Source: Bifidobacterium pseudocatenulatum DSM 20438 = JCM 1200 = LMG 10505 (GTDB taxonomy: Bacteria; Actinomycetota; Actinomycetes; Actinomycetales; Bifidobacteriaceae). Taken from it: a DNA stretch of 64,000 nucleotides. Below, in pieces: positions 8,092 to 16,808 of the stretch (position 1 is its first letter; each line of letters starts with the position of its first letter). The stretch spans positions 186,001 to 250,000 of the forward strand of contig NZ_AP012330.1 of assembly GCF_001025215.1 (NCBI RefSeq), written 5' to 3'. The position numbers were made by a program, and so were the translations under genes. The notes under the pieces are model-generated. The model was not told where the DNA came from. It ran no database searches and saw only the letters and a list, made by a program, of their open reading frames with translations.

Positions 8092-8139
8092 GAAAAATCC
8101 AGTACCCGCAAGATCTTTATCTTACGAATACCGGATTTT
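8092..8139. terminator. Bidirectional terminator between convergent genes
   Basis: AAAAATCCAGTA and TACCGGATTTT form the outer stem, with AGAT/ATCT inside. T-rich flanks on both sides suit termination of the lipid kinase (plus) and the DUF5692 gene (minus). Confidence 0.65.
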
Positions 8140-8181
8140 CTGTAACTAGCGAACGCCGTAACTATCGAACACGGATTGCGG

Positions 8182-9165
8182 TCAGGCGGCGACTTCCTGG
8201 CGGGCGATGGCCTGCTCGTAGTCGCGGGTGCCCTTGAAGACTTCCTGCAGCCACGGGTTGACGTGCTGCTTCTTCGCACGGTACAGGATGTAGCCGAGTG
8301 CGAGCACGTTGGCCACGAGTGCGATGATCGACACGGTCAGGTTCACGTTCGGATTGTTCACCGACTGCACGACGAACTTGGATTCATCCTGGAACATGGG
8401 GAACACCTGCGCGAACATGCACCAGATGGCGAGCGTGTTGGCACGGTTCTGAATCCAGCCGCCCTTGTTCCAGAAGAAGTTCGCCACGGTCGGGGCGAGC
8501 AGCAGCGCGAGGCCGCAATACCAGGAGTGGGTTGGCAGGCAGTTGTAGGTGTAGCAGAAGTTCCAAATATCGTATGCGACGATGAACACCCAAGTCATGT
8601 CAGGCCACAGCATATCCTGCTTCTTCTTCGACACGTAAATGCCGAACCAGCCGGTCATGCAGGCGATGTTGATCAGGCCGGCAACGCCGTTGAACACGTT
8701 GTGCCAGCCGCCATACAGCGTCACGCCTTCGGTGGAAACCCATGTGGTACCCCAGGCGCGAATGGCGGATTCGAAGTCGGAGACCACAGCGATGAGAATG
8801 TTGATGGCCACGATCACGAACGGGAAGCATTTGAACCACTCGGACTTGCCGATCTTGCCCCACTTGTATTTGAGTGCCATGAAGCCGATGCAGCCCGCGG
8901 TGGCAGCATACAGTTTGGCATAGTGGAACCAGCTGGTCATATGAACGTAGGTCGGGTTGTTGAGCGCCCACTCGGCACCCATCGCGGCGGCCACGTAAAT
9001 GGTGATGAAGTAGATGGTCAGAATGGCCGGCACGATCAGGAACGCGATCACGCCACCGGTCTTGGTGCGACGGGCCAGCTCATTGGCGCCGATCAGGCAG
9101 CAGAATACGAGGATCCATCCGATCCACTGGTATATGGCGGTGTCGCCATAGACTTGGAACAACAT
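8182..9165 (-). CDS. DUF5692-family multi-pass membrane protein
   Basis: A 327-residue, highly hydrophobic protein with roughly eight to ten membrane segments (for example WIGWILVFCCLIGANEL, VIAFLIVPAILTIYFITIYVAAA, NLTVSIIALVANVLALGYILY). Aromatic-rich loops such as WNFCYTYNCLPTHSWYCG and WAPTVAN-like FFWNKGGWIQNRANTLAIW are conserved features of what I recognise as DUF5692; the molecular function is unknown. It starts at ATG 9165 behind AAAGGAAGAGCG and lies 46 bp downstream of the tetR gene, so both are probably one transcript under TetR control. By analogy with other TetR-controlled membrane proteins a transport or resistance role is possible, but nothing in the sequence proves it. Confidence 0.72.
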   Translation of the reverse strand: MLFQVYGDTAIYQWIGWILVFCCLIGANELARRTKTGGVIAFLIVPAILTIYFITIYVAAAMGAEWALNNPTYVHMTSWFHYAKLYAATAGCIGFMALKYKWGKIGKSEWFKCFPFVIVAINILIAVVSDFESAIRAWGTTWVSTEGVTLYGGWHNVFNGVAGLINIACMTGWFGIYVSKKKQDMLWPDMTWVFIVAYDIWNFCYTYNCLPTHSWYCGLALLLAPTVANFFWNKGGWIQNRANTLAIWCMFAQVFPMFQDESKFVVQSVNNPNVNLTVSIIALVANVLALGYILYRAKKQHVNPWLQEVFKGTRDYEQAIARQEVAA

Positions 9166-9211
9166 CGCTCTTCCTTTCTCTCAACACGTATGCGCGCGGG
9201 GTGAGCTGCGT

Positions 9212-9808
9212 TTACATGTATTCGTTCAGGTGCAGCGTCTGTGCCGCGACCTGTCTGATGACGGTGTCTTCAATGTCGGGATGCAGTCTGATCAGCGAAA
9301 TCAGGCCAACGATGAGCGTATAGAACGTCTCATGCTCGTTGGTGATGGGCATGCCATGCAATTTCTCGAAATCGCGCACTGTCGAATTGCAGATGTATTC
9401 CGCAATGCGATCGGCCACGCGGTCGATGAATTTGATGTACAGTCCCGCGTTGCCGTCTTCGATCATGCGTTGGCTGAACGGGCCCTCATCGGCGATGAGG
9501 GAACGGGTCAGTCGCACCACGTCATCGAGCGCTTTCGAGATGTTGCCGACTTCTCGATTGGCGTTCCACTCCTCCAATTGCGAGATGACTTCGTCGATGA
9601 CGTCGTCGAGCACGGCGTCCGCAACTTGGTCTTTGTCTTGGAAATAGTGGTAGAAGAGAGATCTGGTCATGCCTACGCGACCTGCGATATCGCTGATCGT
9701 GATTTTCGAAAAGCCCTTTTCCAGGCAGATTGCGCGGGCTGCATGCACGATTTGCGCGCGGCGTGCATCTCCGACTGTTGTTGCGGAGGCGTTGTGCTGT
9801 CCGTCCAT
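9212..9808 (-). CDS. TetR-family transcriptional regulator
   Basis: A 198-residue repressor. The N-terminal helix-turn-helix is clear: RAQIVHAARAICLEKGFSKITISDIAGRVGMTRSLFYHYFQDKDQVADAVLDDVIDE, with the diagnostic YHYFxDKDxV. The C-terminal ligand domain (RLTRSLIADEGPFSQRMIEDGN and on) gives no clue to the inducer. The chosen start is the ATG at 9808, preceded by GAAGGAGAGAAAGCC; an upstream in-frame ATG at 9862 would lie inside an operator and is rejected. Two perfect inverted repeats upstream (9856-9870, 9902-9916) suggest autoregulation together with the downstream membrane-protein gene. Confidence 0.9.
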   Translation of the reverse strand: MDGQHNASATTVGDARRAQIVHAARAICLEKGFSKITISDIAGRVGMTRSLFYHYFQDKDQVADAVLDDVIDEVISQLEEWNANREVGNISKALDDVVRLTRSLIADEGPFSQRMIEDGNAGLYIKFIDRVADRIAEYICNSTVRDFEKLHGMPITNEHETFYTLIVGLISLIRLHPDIEDTVIRQVAAQTLHLNEYM

Positions 9809-9855
9809 GGCTTTCTCTCCTTCGTTCGAGTGGCGTCTCTCACCTGCGCGACACG

Positions 9856-9870
9856 TTGACACTCTGTCAA
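9856..9870. promoter_or_regulatory. TetR operator 1
   Basis: TTGACA-CTC-TGTCAA, a perfect 6+6 inverted repeat with a 3-bp centre, 48 bp upstream of the tetR start. Confidence 0.75.
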
Positions 9871-9901
9871 TTTCTTGACTGCCCTCAGTCTAAACCGTAC
9901 A

Positions 9902-9916
9902 TTGACACAATGTCAA
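9902..9916. promoter_or_regulatory. TetR operator 2
   Basis: TTGACA-CAA-TGTCAA, the same perfect arms as operator 1, centred 46 bp away. Read on the minus strand its right arm is a consensus TTGACA -35 element, followed 17 bp later by TTAGAC, so repressor binding would block the tetR promoter. Confidence 0.75.
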
Positions 9917-10080
9917 TTTCGTAGTGTCGATGTCGTCACTCCCAGCTTAAACGTTGCCGCGGCGCTTGTCTTTGGGGACACGCGCTTCACCGTTACGGGC
10001 AGGCTGTGCGGCCGGTCTTTGAGAAAAAACGTGTCGTAATTAATCGGTAGCCTAGTGACACCACAGCGGAAGGAATTGCG

Positions 10081-12711
10081 ATGGCACTGGCACTCTATAG
10101 AAGGTATCGTCCCGACACGTTCGACGGCGTGATCGGGCAGGATCAGGTCACGATTCCGCTGATGCGAGCGCTTGATGAGAACAAACTTACGCACGCTTAC
10201 CTGTTTTCCGGTCCGCGCGGCTGCGGCAAAACCAGTTCCGCACGCATTCTCGCGCGTTGCGTCAACTGCGCGAAAGGCCCGACCTCGCACCCGTGCGGCG
10301 AATGCGAAAGCTGCAAGGACCTCGCCACAGGCGGCCCCGGTTCCATCGACGTGGTGGAAATCGACGCCGCTTCGCACAACGGTGTGGACGATGCCCGCGA
10401 ACTGCGCGAACGTGCCGGATTCGCCCCCGCCCGCGACCGCTACAAGATTTTCATTCTCGACGAAGCCCACATGGTCACGCCGCAAGGCTTCAACGCGCTG
10501 CTGAAAATCGTGGAGGAGCCGCCGGAGCATGTGATGTTCATCTTCGCCACCACCGAGCCAGACAAGGTGATCGGCACCATCCGTTCGCGCACCCACCATT
10601 ACCCGTTCCGCCTAGTGCCGCAGGAGGTTATGGGCCCGTACCTCGAGCGGATCTGCGAAGACGAGCATATCGAAGCCGAGCCGGGCGTGCTGCGCCTTGC
10701 CATGCGTGCCGGCGGCGGTTCCGTGCGAGACACCCTTTCCGTGCTTGACCAGCTCATGGTCGGTGCGGTCGATGGCAGCATCGCATACGACTCCGCGGTT
10801 GCGTTGCTTGGCTTCACGCCTGACGCTCTGATCGGCGAGGCCGTCGACGCCGTTGTCGACAAAAATGGCGAAGCACTGTATGGCGTGATTCAGAAGGTCG
10901 TGGTCGGTGGTTTCGATCCCCGTCGATTTGTTGAGGATTTGCTTGCCCGCGTACGCGATTTGCTGGTGCTCACGTTGGGTGGAGAGCGTGCGGAAAGCGT
11001 GCTTTCCGACGATGCGGCCGCCGAGAACATGGATGATTTGCGTCGTCAGGCTTCCGCTTTGGGATTGTCTGCGCTGACGCAGATGGCTGACACGATCAAT
11101 GCGACGCTTGCCAATATGACCGGTGCGATTTCGCCGCGCATGCGATTGGAATTGCTTGCCGCGCGCTTGTTGGCCGGGCGTGAGGAAGGGATGGCTGTCG
11201 TTGCGTCATCTTCCGGTGTACCTGATTTTGCCGGCGATGCCGGAACTTCCGCGGCTGCCGAATCGTCGCGTGGATCCATGGCCGGCTCCCGTCGCCGTGC
11301 GGCACGACATGCCGCAGGAAATGTGCGGGCGCAGGATTCTGCGCCTGTGATCGATACCCCTTCCGCGCCTGTGCAGCCGTCCGTGGCGCCGACGAATCCT
11401 GCCGATGCCGTCGCATCCGGCGTGGCTTCCGTGCTTGCTGACGTGCAGCAGGCGATGAATGCGACGACTTCCGTCGCTTCCGCTGCGCCTGCCGCAACTT
11501 CCGTACCAGCTCCCATTCATGACGATCGCACCCCCGACCAGAAGTGGGATGCGCTGGTCGCAGCCCTTCCGGAAGACGTGCAACGTTACGTAAGCCGTGA
11601 AAAAGTGCCTCGCGTGCTACTGAGCGGCGACAGCTTGTGGATCAAATTCGACAAGGCGCTCAGCAAATACGCGTTCGCCAAGGGCGTGGCGAAGGAGTCG
11701 GTGGATGGAACCACCGAAGTGGTGAAAATCGTCCGCGCCGAAGTACATAAGGTGTTCGGCCCGAATGTCACGCTTGCCCCCGCCAAAAAGCTGGCGGACG
11801 GTTCCGAATCGGTGCCGTGGAGCAAGCTTAGTCCGGAAGAGCAAAGCAAGATCAACGTGCAGCTGGCGCAGGAGCGACTCAAATCCGCAACACTGCTGAC
11901 CGCGAATCTTGGCACCGCCGCAAGTCTTGAATCCTCCGGCAAAGAGTCGGCAAGCAAGAGTGGACAAAAAACCGAAGATGGCGGCAATGCCGGGAATTCC
12001 AACGATGAGGAGGGCCACCGAGCCGAGGCGGAGGCAGCCGCCGAAGCTGATCCGTGGGCAAATCCGCAACCGGCTGCGCCTGCGCAACCGCAGCAAGAAT
12101 CCGATCCGTGGGGGAGTCCCGCGCCAGTAGCTCAACATGTGGAACAGTCCATTCCAGATGATGATCCGTGGGGCGCGCCCGCACAACCGATGCAATCGCA
12201 ATCGGTGGTTGCAAGCGGCGTCAACGATGTGAAAGCGCCGGAACAGCATACGAAACATGTGGCCGTTCCCGATATCAGCGACAACGTTGATCCGTGGGCC
12301 GTGCCGATGCCAGACCCGCTTCCAACTCCGGTGGACGACGATCCTTGGGGTGCCCCTATGCCAGTTCAGGCAGGGCCGGCGGAGCCGTCTCCCGCTCCAG
12401 TGGAACCTGAAACGGCTCCTAAGCATGCCAATCACCAGCATCGCGCACCTCGGCAGGAAGCGGCACCGCAGCAAGGCCAGCCGAACGCCGATCCATGGAG
12501 CCAACAGTTCTCCGCGCCTGCGCAGCCAACACCGCAGGTCGCCGCGGAAGACGACGAATATTCCATGAGCGACGAATCGATCGGAGCGTCCAGCGCGTTA
12601 AGCGTGGATGATCTGACACGACTATTCGAAGTGAAAAAAGTCGAGGATTTCGGCCCCGACGACGCCAAAAACCCGCGCAACATGCAGCAGAAGAAGAATC
12701 TCGACGACTGA
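10081..12711 (+). CDS. dnaX: DNA polymerase III subunits gamma and tau
   Basis: An 876-residue clamp-loader ATPase that opens the sliding clamp during replication. The AAA+ core shows YRRYRPDTFDGVIGQ, Walker A SGPRGCGKTSSARIL (about residue 44), the zinc site CVNCAKGPTSHPCGECESC, Walker B ILDEAHM and sensor 1 FIFATTEPDKVIGTIRSR. From about residue 400 the sequence becomes Ala/Pro/Ser-rich, interrupted by a folded tau domain (KWDALVAALPEDVQRYVSREKVPRVLL). The last 250 residues contain six DPW repeats (DPWANPQ, DPWGSP, DPWGAP twice, DPWAVP, DPWSQQ). The length is at the upper end for actinobacteria. I see no slippery A-run that would encode a short gamma form. The start is the ATG at 10081 behind CGGAAGGAATTGCG. 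Confidence 0.96.
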   Translation: MALALYRRYRPDTFDGVIGQDQVTIPLMRALDENKLTHAYLFSGPRGCGKTSSARILARCVNCAKGPTSHPCGECESCKDLATGGPGSIDVVEIDAASHNGVDDARELRERAGFAPARDRYKIFILDEAHMVTPQGFNALLKIVEEPPEHVMFIFATTEPDKVIGTIRSRTHHYPFRLVPQEVMGPYLERICEDEHIEAEPGVLRLAMRAGGGSVRDTLSVLDQLMVGAVDGSIAYDSAVALLGFTPDALIGEAVDAVVDKNGEALYGVIQKVVVGGFDPRRFVEDLLARVRDLLVLTLGGERAESVLSDDAAAENMDDLRRQASALGLSALTQMADTINATLANMTGAISPRMRLELLAARLLAGREEGMAVVASSSGVPDFAGDAGTSAAAESSRGSMAGSRRRAARHAAGNVRAQDSAPVIDTPSAPVQPSVAPTNPADAVASGVASVLADVQQAMNATTSVASAAPAATSVPAPIHDDRTPDQKWDALVAALPEDVQRYVSREKVPRVLLSGDSLWIKFDKALSKYAFAKGVAKESVDGTTEVVKIVRAEVHKVFGPNVTLAPAKKLADGSESVPWSKLSPEEQSKINVQLAQERLKSATLLTANLGTAASLESSGKESASKSGQKTEDGGNAGNSNDEEGHRAEAEAAAEADPWANPQPAAPAQPQQESDPWGSPAPVAQHVEQSIPDDDPWGAPAQPMQSQSVVASGVNDVKAPEQHTKHVAVPDISDNVDPWAVPMPDPLPTPVDDDPWGAPMPVQAGPAEPSPAPVEPETAPKHANHQHRAPRQEAAPQQGQPNADPWSQQFSAPAQPTPQVAAEDDEYSMSDESIGASSALSVDDLTRLFEVKKVEDFGPDDAKNPRNMQQKKNLDD

Positions 12712-12821
12712 TGGCGGTGCAGTCGCAAGCAAAAATGCGAAACCGAGCAAAATCGACGAATCAACGCAATCGTAAGCACTGCATAATCGCGAATCTTATG
12801 GAAACCAAGGAAAGGTGAACC

Positions 12822-13424
12822 ATGGCACTGGCCTATGACGGCGCCATCCAACGACTCATCGACGCATTCGCGCACCTGCCCGGCATCGGGCCGAAAGGTG
12901 CGCAACGTATCGCCTTCTACCTGCTCAACGCATCCGACGAAGAAGCGCAAACCCTGATCGACGCCATCACCGAAGTCAAGGAAAAAATACGATTCTGCGA
13001 CATCTGCGGCAACGTGTGCGAAACCAGCCCATGCCCTGTCTGCGCCGATCCACGCCGCGACCACAGCGTGATCTGCGTGGTCGAAGAGTCGAAAGACGTG
13101 ATGAGCATCGAACGCACACGCGAATATCGCGGCCTATACCACGTGCTCGGCGGCGTCATCAATCCGATGGCCAACGTGCAGCCCAGCGACCTCAACATCG
13201 CCAAACTCATCGAACGACTCAAAGACAGCGAAGTCGCCGAAGTGATTCTCGCGCTCAATCCGAACGTGGAAGGCGAGGCGACCACCAGTTTCCTTTCGCA
13301 GCTGCTGTCTCAAACCGACATCAAGGTCACGCGCTTGGCGAGCGGTCTGCCGGTCGGCGGCGATCTCGAATATGCCGACGAAATCACGCTCGGACGTGCG
13401 TTGGCGGGGCGTCGCGCGGTCTGA
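12822..13424 (+). CDS. recR: Recombination mediator protein RecR
   Basis: A 200-residue RecR, which with RecF/RecO loads RecA at gaps and single-stranded DNA. Visible are the N-terminal helix-hairpin-helix region (YDGAIQRLIDAFAHLPGIGPKGAQRIAFYLL), the four-Cys zinc motif CDICGNVCETSPCPVC and the Toprim domain (VICVVEESKDVMSIERTREYRGLYHVLGG, and ILALNPNVEGEATTSFL). The length matches the family. It follows dnaX by 110 bp, the classic dnaX-recR neighbourhood. An AAGGAAAGG motif precedes the ATG. Confidence 0.96.
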   Translation: MALAYDGAIQRLIDAFAHLPGIGPKGAQRIAFYLLNASDEEAQTLIDAITEVKEKIRFCDICGNVCETSPCPVCADPRRDHSVICVVEESKDVMSIERTREYRGLYHVLGGVINPMANVQPSDLNIAKLIERLKDSEVAEVILALNPNVEGEATTSFLSQLLSQTDIKVTRLASGLPVGGDLEYADEITLGRALAGRRAV

Positions 13425-13580
13425 CGCTACATTGCCTGCGCGTTGCTTATGCTGGCTTGCGCTGGCATGTATTGGATTGCGCAAGCGTCGTACGGGCGAT
13501 CTGCGGAAGATTTGACGGAACGTACGCCGAAAAAATGTGTGGATTCCATATATTGTTCCGCATGTTGGGCGTGCAGGGGC

Positions 13581-13606
13581 TTGACAAATCGGATTTTTTC
13601 TATAAT
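13581..13606 (+). promoter_or_regulatory. Promoter of the aspartokinase operon
   Basis: A consensus -35 TTGACA (13581-13586) and a consensus -10 TATAAT (13601-13606) are separated by only 14 bp, unusually short. The lysC GTG lies 57 bp downstream of the -10. Confidence 0.6.
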
Positions 13607-13662
13607 CGAGCAGCCTGCCTAGAATATCGGCAGACGACACATTGAAGAAGATTGGATAAGTT

Positions 13663-14424
13663 GTGGCTCTCATCGTGCAGAAATTTGGCGGCTCTTCCGT
13701 AGCCGACCCAGAATCGATCAAGCGCGTGGCCCGACGCATCATCGAAACGAAGAACGCCGGCAATGACGTGGCCGTCGTGGTCTCCGCAATGGGAGACACC
13801 ACCGACGACCTGATCGATCAGGCGCTCAGCATCGACTCCAACCCGCCGGCGCGCGAGATGGACATGCTGATGACCGCAGGCGAGCGTATTTCGATGAGTT
13901 TGCTCGCAATGGCAATTCATGCGGCCGGCTCTCACGCCTACTCCTTCACCGGCTCCCAGGCTGGTTTCATGACCGACGCCCAGTTCGGTACCGCGCATAT
14001 CAAGGCCGTGAAGCCTGACCGCGTGCGTCGTGCGCTCGACAAGGGTTCCGTGGCCATCGTGGCCGGCTTCCAGGGCGTGAATGAGGGTGGCGACGCCACC
14101 ACGCTCGGACGAGGTGGATCCGATACCTCCGCAGTGGCTTTGGCAGTGGCGCTGGACGCCGACGTATGCGAGATTTACACCGACGTCGATGGCGTGTTCA
14201 CCGCCGATCCGCGCATTGTGCCGACTGCACGCCGTATCCCCGTCATCGACTACGAGTCGATGCTGGAAATGTCTTCCTGCGGCTCCAAGGTGCTTGCCCT
14301 GCGTTGCGTGGAATACGCGCAGCGATTCGACATGCCGTTGCATGTGCGCAGCTCCTTCTCCCACCGTCGCGGCACGCTGATCGTGCCGGAAGACGTCGAT
14401 CCGCGCACATTGCCGAACATCTGA
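13663..14424 (+). CDS. lysC: Aspartate kinase, catalytic part only
   Basis: A 253-residue amino-acid-kinase domain that phosphorylates aspartate, the first step to lysine, threonine, methionine and diaminopimelate. Signatures: [19 protein letters not shown] at the N-terminus, [49 protein letters not shown] and [17 protein letters not shown]. The protein ends at [12 protein letters not shown], where bacterial LysC normally continues into two ACT domains; these are instead in the next gene, after a stop codon and 84 bp. The start is a GTG at 13663. The stop (TGA at 14422-14424) is followed by more stops, so this is not a simple single-base frameshift as read here. Confidence 0.93.
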   Translation: MALIVQKFGGSSVADPESIKRVARRIIETKNAGNDVAVVVSAMGDTTDDLIDQALSIDSNPPAREMDMLMTAGERISMSLLAMAIHAAGSHAYSFTGSQAGFMTDAQFGTAHIKAVKPDRVRRALDKGSVAIVAGFQGVNEGGDATTLGRGGSDTSAVALAVALDADVCEIYTDVDGVFTADPRIVPTARRIPVIDYESMLEMSSCGSKVLALRCVEYAQRFDMPLHVRSSFSHRRGTLIVPEDVDPRTLPNI

Positions 14425-14508
14425 GATATCTGAGATTCGCATTCGGCAATCGCGAGACATCGCAGGCAATCGCAAGAAAACCAAGACTTTACGAACAAAG
14501 GTAAGAAC

Positions 14509-15075
14509 ATGAGCGAAAACAACAGCCAGTCCTTGGGTGACCTGTTCCCCGATCTTGGACCGGAAGTCCCGATCATTTCCGGCGTCGCGCACGACAACAC
14601 CGAATCGCTGGCCACCGTGCGCCGCGTGCCGAACGAGCCGGGCATGGCCGCCAAGGTGTTCACGCTGCTGGCCGAGGCCGGCGTGAACGTCGATATGATC
14701 GTGCAGGCTTCCGCTTCCACCGGCACCGCCGATATTTCCTTCACTGTGCCCGGTTCCGCCGCTGCCAAGGTGCGGGATGTGTTGCAGGAGAAGCAGGACG
14801 AGCTGGGCTACCAGTCCTTCGACATTGACGCCAACGTGGGCAAGGTGGCCGTGGTGGGCGTGGGTATGAAGACCCACTCCGGCTTGGCTGCCAAGTTCTT
14901 CAATGCGCTGAGCGACAAGGGTGTGAATGTGCTGATGATCTCCACGTCCGAAATCCGCATCGCTGCGCTGGTTCCGCTCGAGCAGCTGCAGGACGCCGTC
15001 CGCGCGCTGCACACTGCCTACGGCTTGGATGCCGAGCAGGTGGAAGCCGTGGTGTATGGCGGTACTGGTCGCTGA
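14509..15075 (+). CDS. ACT-domain protein, regulatory subunit of aspartate kinase
   Basis: A 188-residue protein with two ACT modules, matching the C-terminal regulatory half of LysC: SGVAHDNTESLATVRRVPNEPGMAAKVFTLLAEAGVNVDMIVQA and VGKVAVVGVGMKTHSGLAAKFFNALSDKGVNVLMISTSEIRIAALV. In fused LysC these bind lysine/threonine for feedback inhibition. Placed 84 bp after the catalytic gene, it is probably its beta subunit and co-transcribed. AAAGGTAAGAAC precedes the ATG. A Corynebacterium-style internal start would give overlapping alpha and beta products; here the two parts are fully separated. Confidence 0.88.
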   Translation: MSENNSQSLGDLFPDLGPEVPIISGVAHDNTESLATVRRVPNEPGMAAKVFTLLAEAGVNVDMIVQASASTGTADISFTVPGSAAAKVRDVLQEKQDELGYQSFDIDANVGKVAVVGVGMKTHSGLAAKFFNALSDKGVNVLMISTSEIRIAALVPLEQLQDAVRALHTAYGLDAEQVEAVVYGGTGR

Positions 15076-15099
15076 CGCAATACCGCGCAATAACAATCG

Positions 15100-15147
15100 A
15101 AAAAAGACTTGACTGGATTGCTTGAGGCGCTCAGCCAAGTCTTTTTT
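15100..15147. terminator. Bidirectional terminator after the ACT gene
   Basis: AAAAAAGACTTGACTGG pairs with CAGCCAAGTCTTTTTT, giving A- and T-runs on both sides. Confidence 0.8.
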
Positions 15148-15199
15148 ATTCCCATATCTGTTTTACAGATATTTTTTCAGATAATCTGCAAATGAAAAA

Positions 15200-15233
15200 G
15201 CGGAGGATTGCTGAATAATCAACAATCCTCCGC
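15200..15233 (-). terminator. Terminator of asd
   Basis: GCGGAGGATTG and CAATCCTCCGC form a long stem; read on the minus strand it is followed by CTTTTTC. Confidence 0.8.
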
Positions 15234-15317
15234 AATATTATGTTCTGCAGAAATCAGATATCACAATGTGCAATCATGCATGATCATGCGTAACTGCAGA
15301 ACATATGCAGATCGTTA

Positions 15318-16412
15318 TCACTTCTTGGTGATGTAGCCGAGTGCCTTCAGCATTTCGGCGCTTTCCAAAGCGCCGCCGGCAGCGCCGCGCAAAGTGTTGT
15401 GGGCGAGCCCCACGAACTTCCAATCGAAAATGGAATCCTCGCGCAGACGGCCGATGGAAACACCCATGCCACCCTCGTAGTCCACGTCCTTCTTGACCTG
15501 CGGGCGATCGTCGTCGGTCAGGTACTGGATGAACTGCTTCGGCGCATGCGGCAATCCAAGCTCGGAAGCCTTGCTCGTGTAGTTGATCAGGCGATCGACG
15601 AGCTCTTCCTTGGTCGGGTTCTTGCCGAAGTTGATGAACACGGTGGCGGTGTGGCCGTTGAGCACAGGCACGCGAATGCACTGCGAGGTGATCTTTAGCG
15701 GGCCGTCGAACGGCACGATCTCGCCCTTTTCCTCATCGACGTGGCCGAACACCTTCAGCGGTTCCTTCTCGGACTTCTCCTCTTCGCCGGAGATGAACGG
15801 AATGATGTTGCCCAGCATTTCCGGCCAGTCGTTGAACGTCTTGCCGGCGCCGGAGATGGCCTGATAGGTGCTCACGATAACCTCGCGCGGCTCGAATTCC
15901 TTCCAAGCGGCGAGCGCCGGGGTGTAGGCCTGGATGGAGCAGTTCGGTTTGACGGCGATGAAGCCGTGCGTGGTGCCGAGACGCTTGCGCTGGTGCTCGA
16001 TCACCTCATAATGCTCCGGGTTGATCTCCGGCACGACCATCGGCACGTCCGGAGTCCAACGGTGGGCGCTGTTGTTCGATACGACCGGCGTTTCGGTTTT
16101 CGCGTATTCCTCTTCGATGGCGCGGATCTCGGCCTTCGGCATGTTCACTGCGGAGAACACGAAATCGACGTTTTTGACCACGTCTTCCACGTCGGCCACG
16201 TTCTTGACGACCATGTTCTTCACGAATTCCGGCATCAGCGTTTCCATCTTCCAGCGACCGCCGATGGCCTCTTCGTAGGTCTTGCCGGCGCTGTGCGCGG
16301 ATGCGGCAAGGGTGACCAATTCGAACCACGGATGGTTTTCGAGCAGCGTGACGAAGCGCTGTCCGACCATGCCCGTAGCTCCGAGAATGCCGACCTTAAT
16401 CTTTTCGGACAT
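15318..16412 (-). CDS. asd: Aspartate-semialdehyde dehydrogenase
   Basis: A 364-residue NADPH-dependent enzyme that reduces aspartyl phosphate to the semialdehyde, the step after aspartate kinase. It shows the Rossmann start KVGILGATGMVGQRFVTLLENHP, SNNSAHRW, and the catalytic cysteine in KPNCSIQAY (about residue 158), then HVDEEKGEIVPFDGPLKITSQCIRVPVLNGHTATVF. The KPNC...QAY form and length point to the archaeal/yeast-like subclass of Asd rather than the enterobacterial one. It is convergent with the lysC/ACT genes, so the pathway steps are neighbours but not one operon. The ATG is preceded by a GAGAGG-like site (AGCGAGAGGTTGTT on the minus strand). Confidence 0.96.
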   Translation of the reverse strand: MSEKIKVGILGATGMVGQRFVTLLENHPWFELVTLAASAHSAGKTYEEAIGGRWKMETLMPEFVKNMVVKNVADVEDVVKNVDFVFSAVNMPKAEIRAIEEEYAKTETPVVSNNSAHRWTPDVPMVVPEINPEHYEVIEHQRKRLGTTHGFIAVKPNCSIQAYTPALAAWKEFEPREVIVSTYQAISGAGKTFNDWPEMLGNIIPFISGEEEKSEKEPLKVFGHVDEEKGEIVPFDGPLKITSQCIRVPVLNGHTATVFINFGKNPTKEELVDRLINYTSKASELGLPHAPKQFIQYLTDDDRPQVKKDVDYEGGMGVSIGRLREDSIFDWKFVGLAHNTLRGAAGGALESAEMLKALGYITKK

Positions 16413-16489
16413 AACAACCTCTCGCTTATGCTGGAACGGTTTCGTATGATTTCACGCTTGAGGTCGACCAGCCGGCCCCAAACGACGTC

Positions 16490-16693
16490 GTGGGCGGCCA
16501 CATGCGTTGTTCAATCTTACGAAATCCGCGGAACAAGCAGGTTCCCCTATCCGTATGCTGGTCTGCCCCGCTTTCCATGCGTTCCCGTGCGCTTGTTGTC
16601 GATCCGTACGATGATGCTTCGCGAAGCTTCTACCGGCATTTTGGATTTCGCGATATTCCTGGCCCCATCAGCATGTTCGTCAAATTGGTGTGA
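16490..16693 (+). pseudogene. Remnant of a GNAT acetyltransferase (TacT-like toxin C-terminus)
   Basis: A short 67-codon open frame whose last 35 codons read RALVVDPYDDASRSFYRHFGFRDIPG and on to the stop. This is the end of the GNAT fold as found in TacT-type toxins, where VDA-x-D-A-x-x-FY-x-x-FGF-x-P-x-P is diagnostic. The N-terminal acetyl-CoA-binding part is missing, and the 30 residues before the match look random. No antitoxin gene (ribbon-helix-helix type) is visible. It is best read as a decayed toxin-antitoxin gene. Confidence 0.6.
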
Positions 16694-16808
16694 TGCGGGC
16701 TGGGGTGGGCTGGCTGTCTGCACAACTCAGGAATCGGGCCGGTTTTGAGGGTTGTGCAGACGGGGATCGCTGGCTTTTTGGACGGAACGCTCGCGTACAC
16801 TGGAAACC

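Noticed and set aside
10081..12711. Programmed frameshift in dnaX as in E. coli
   Set aside because: No A-AAA-AAG slippery run with a following stop in the -1 frame was seen.
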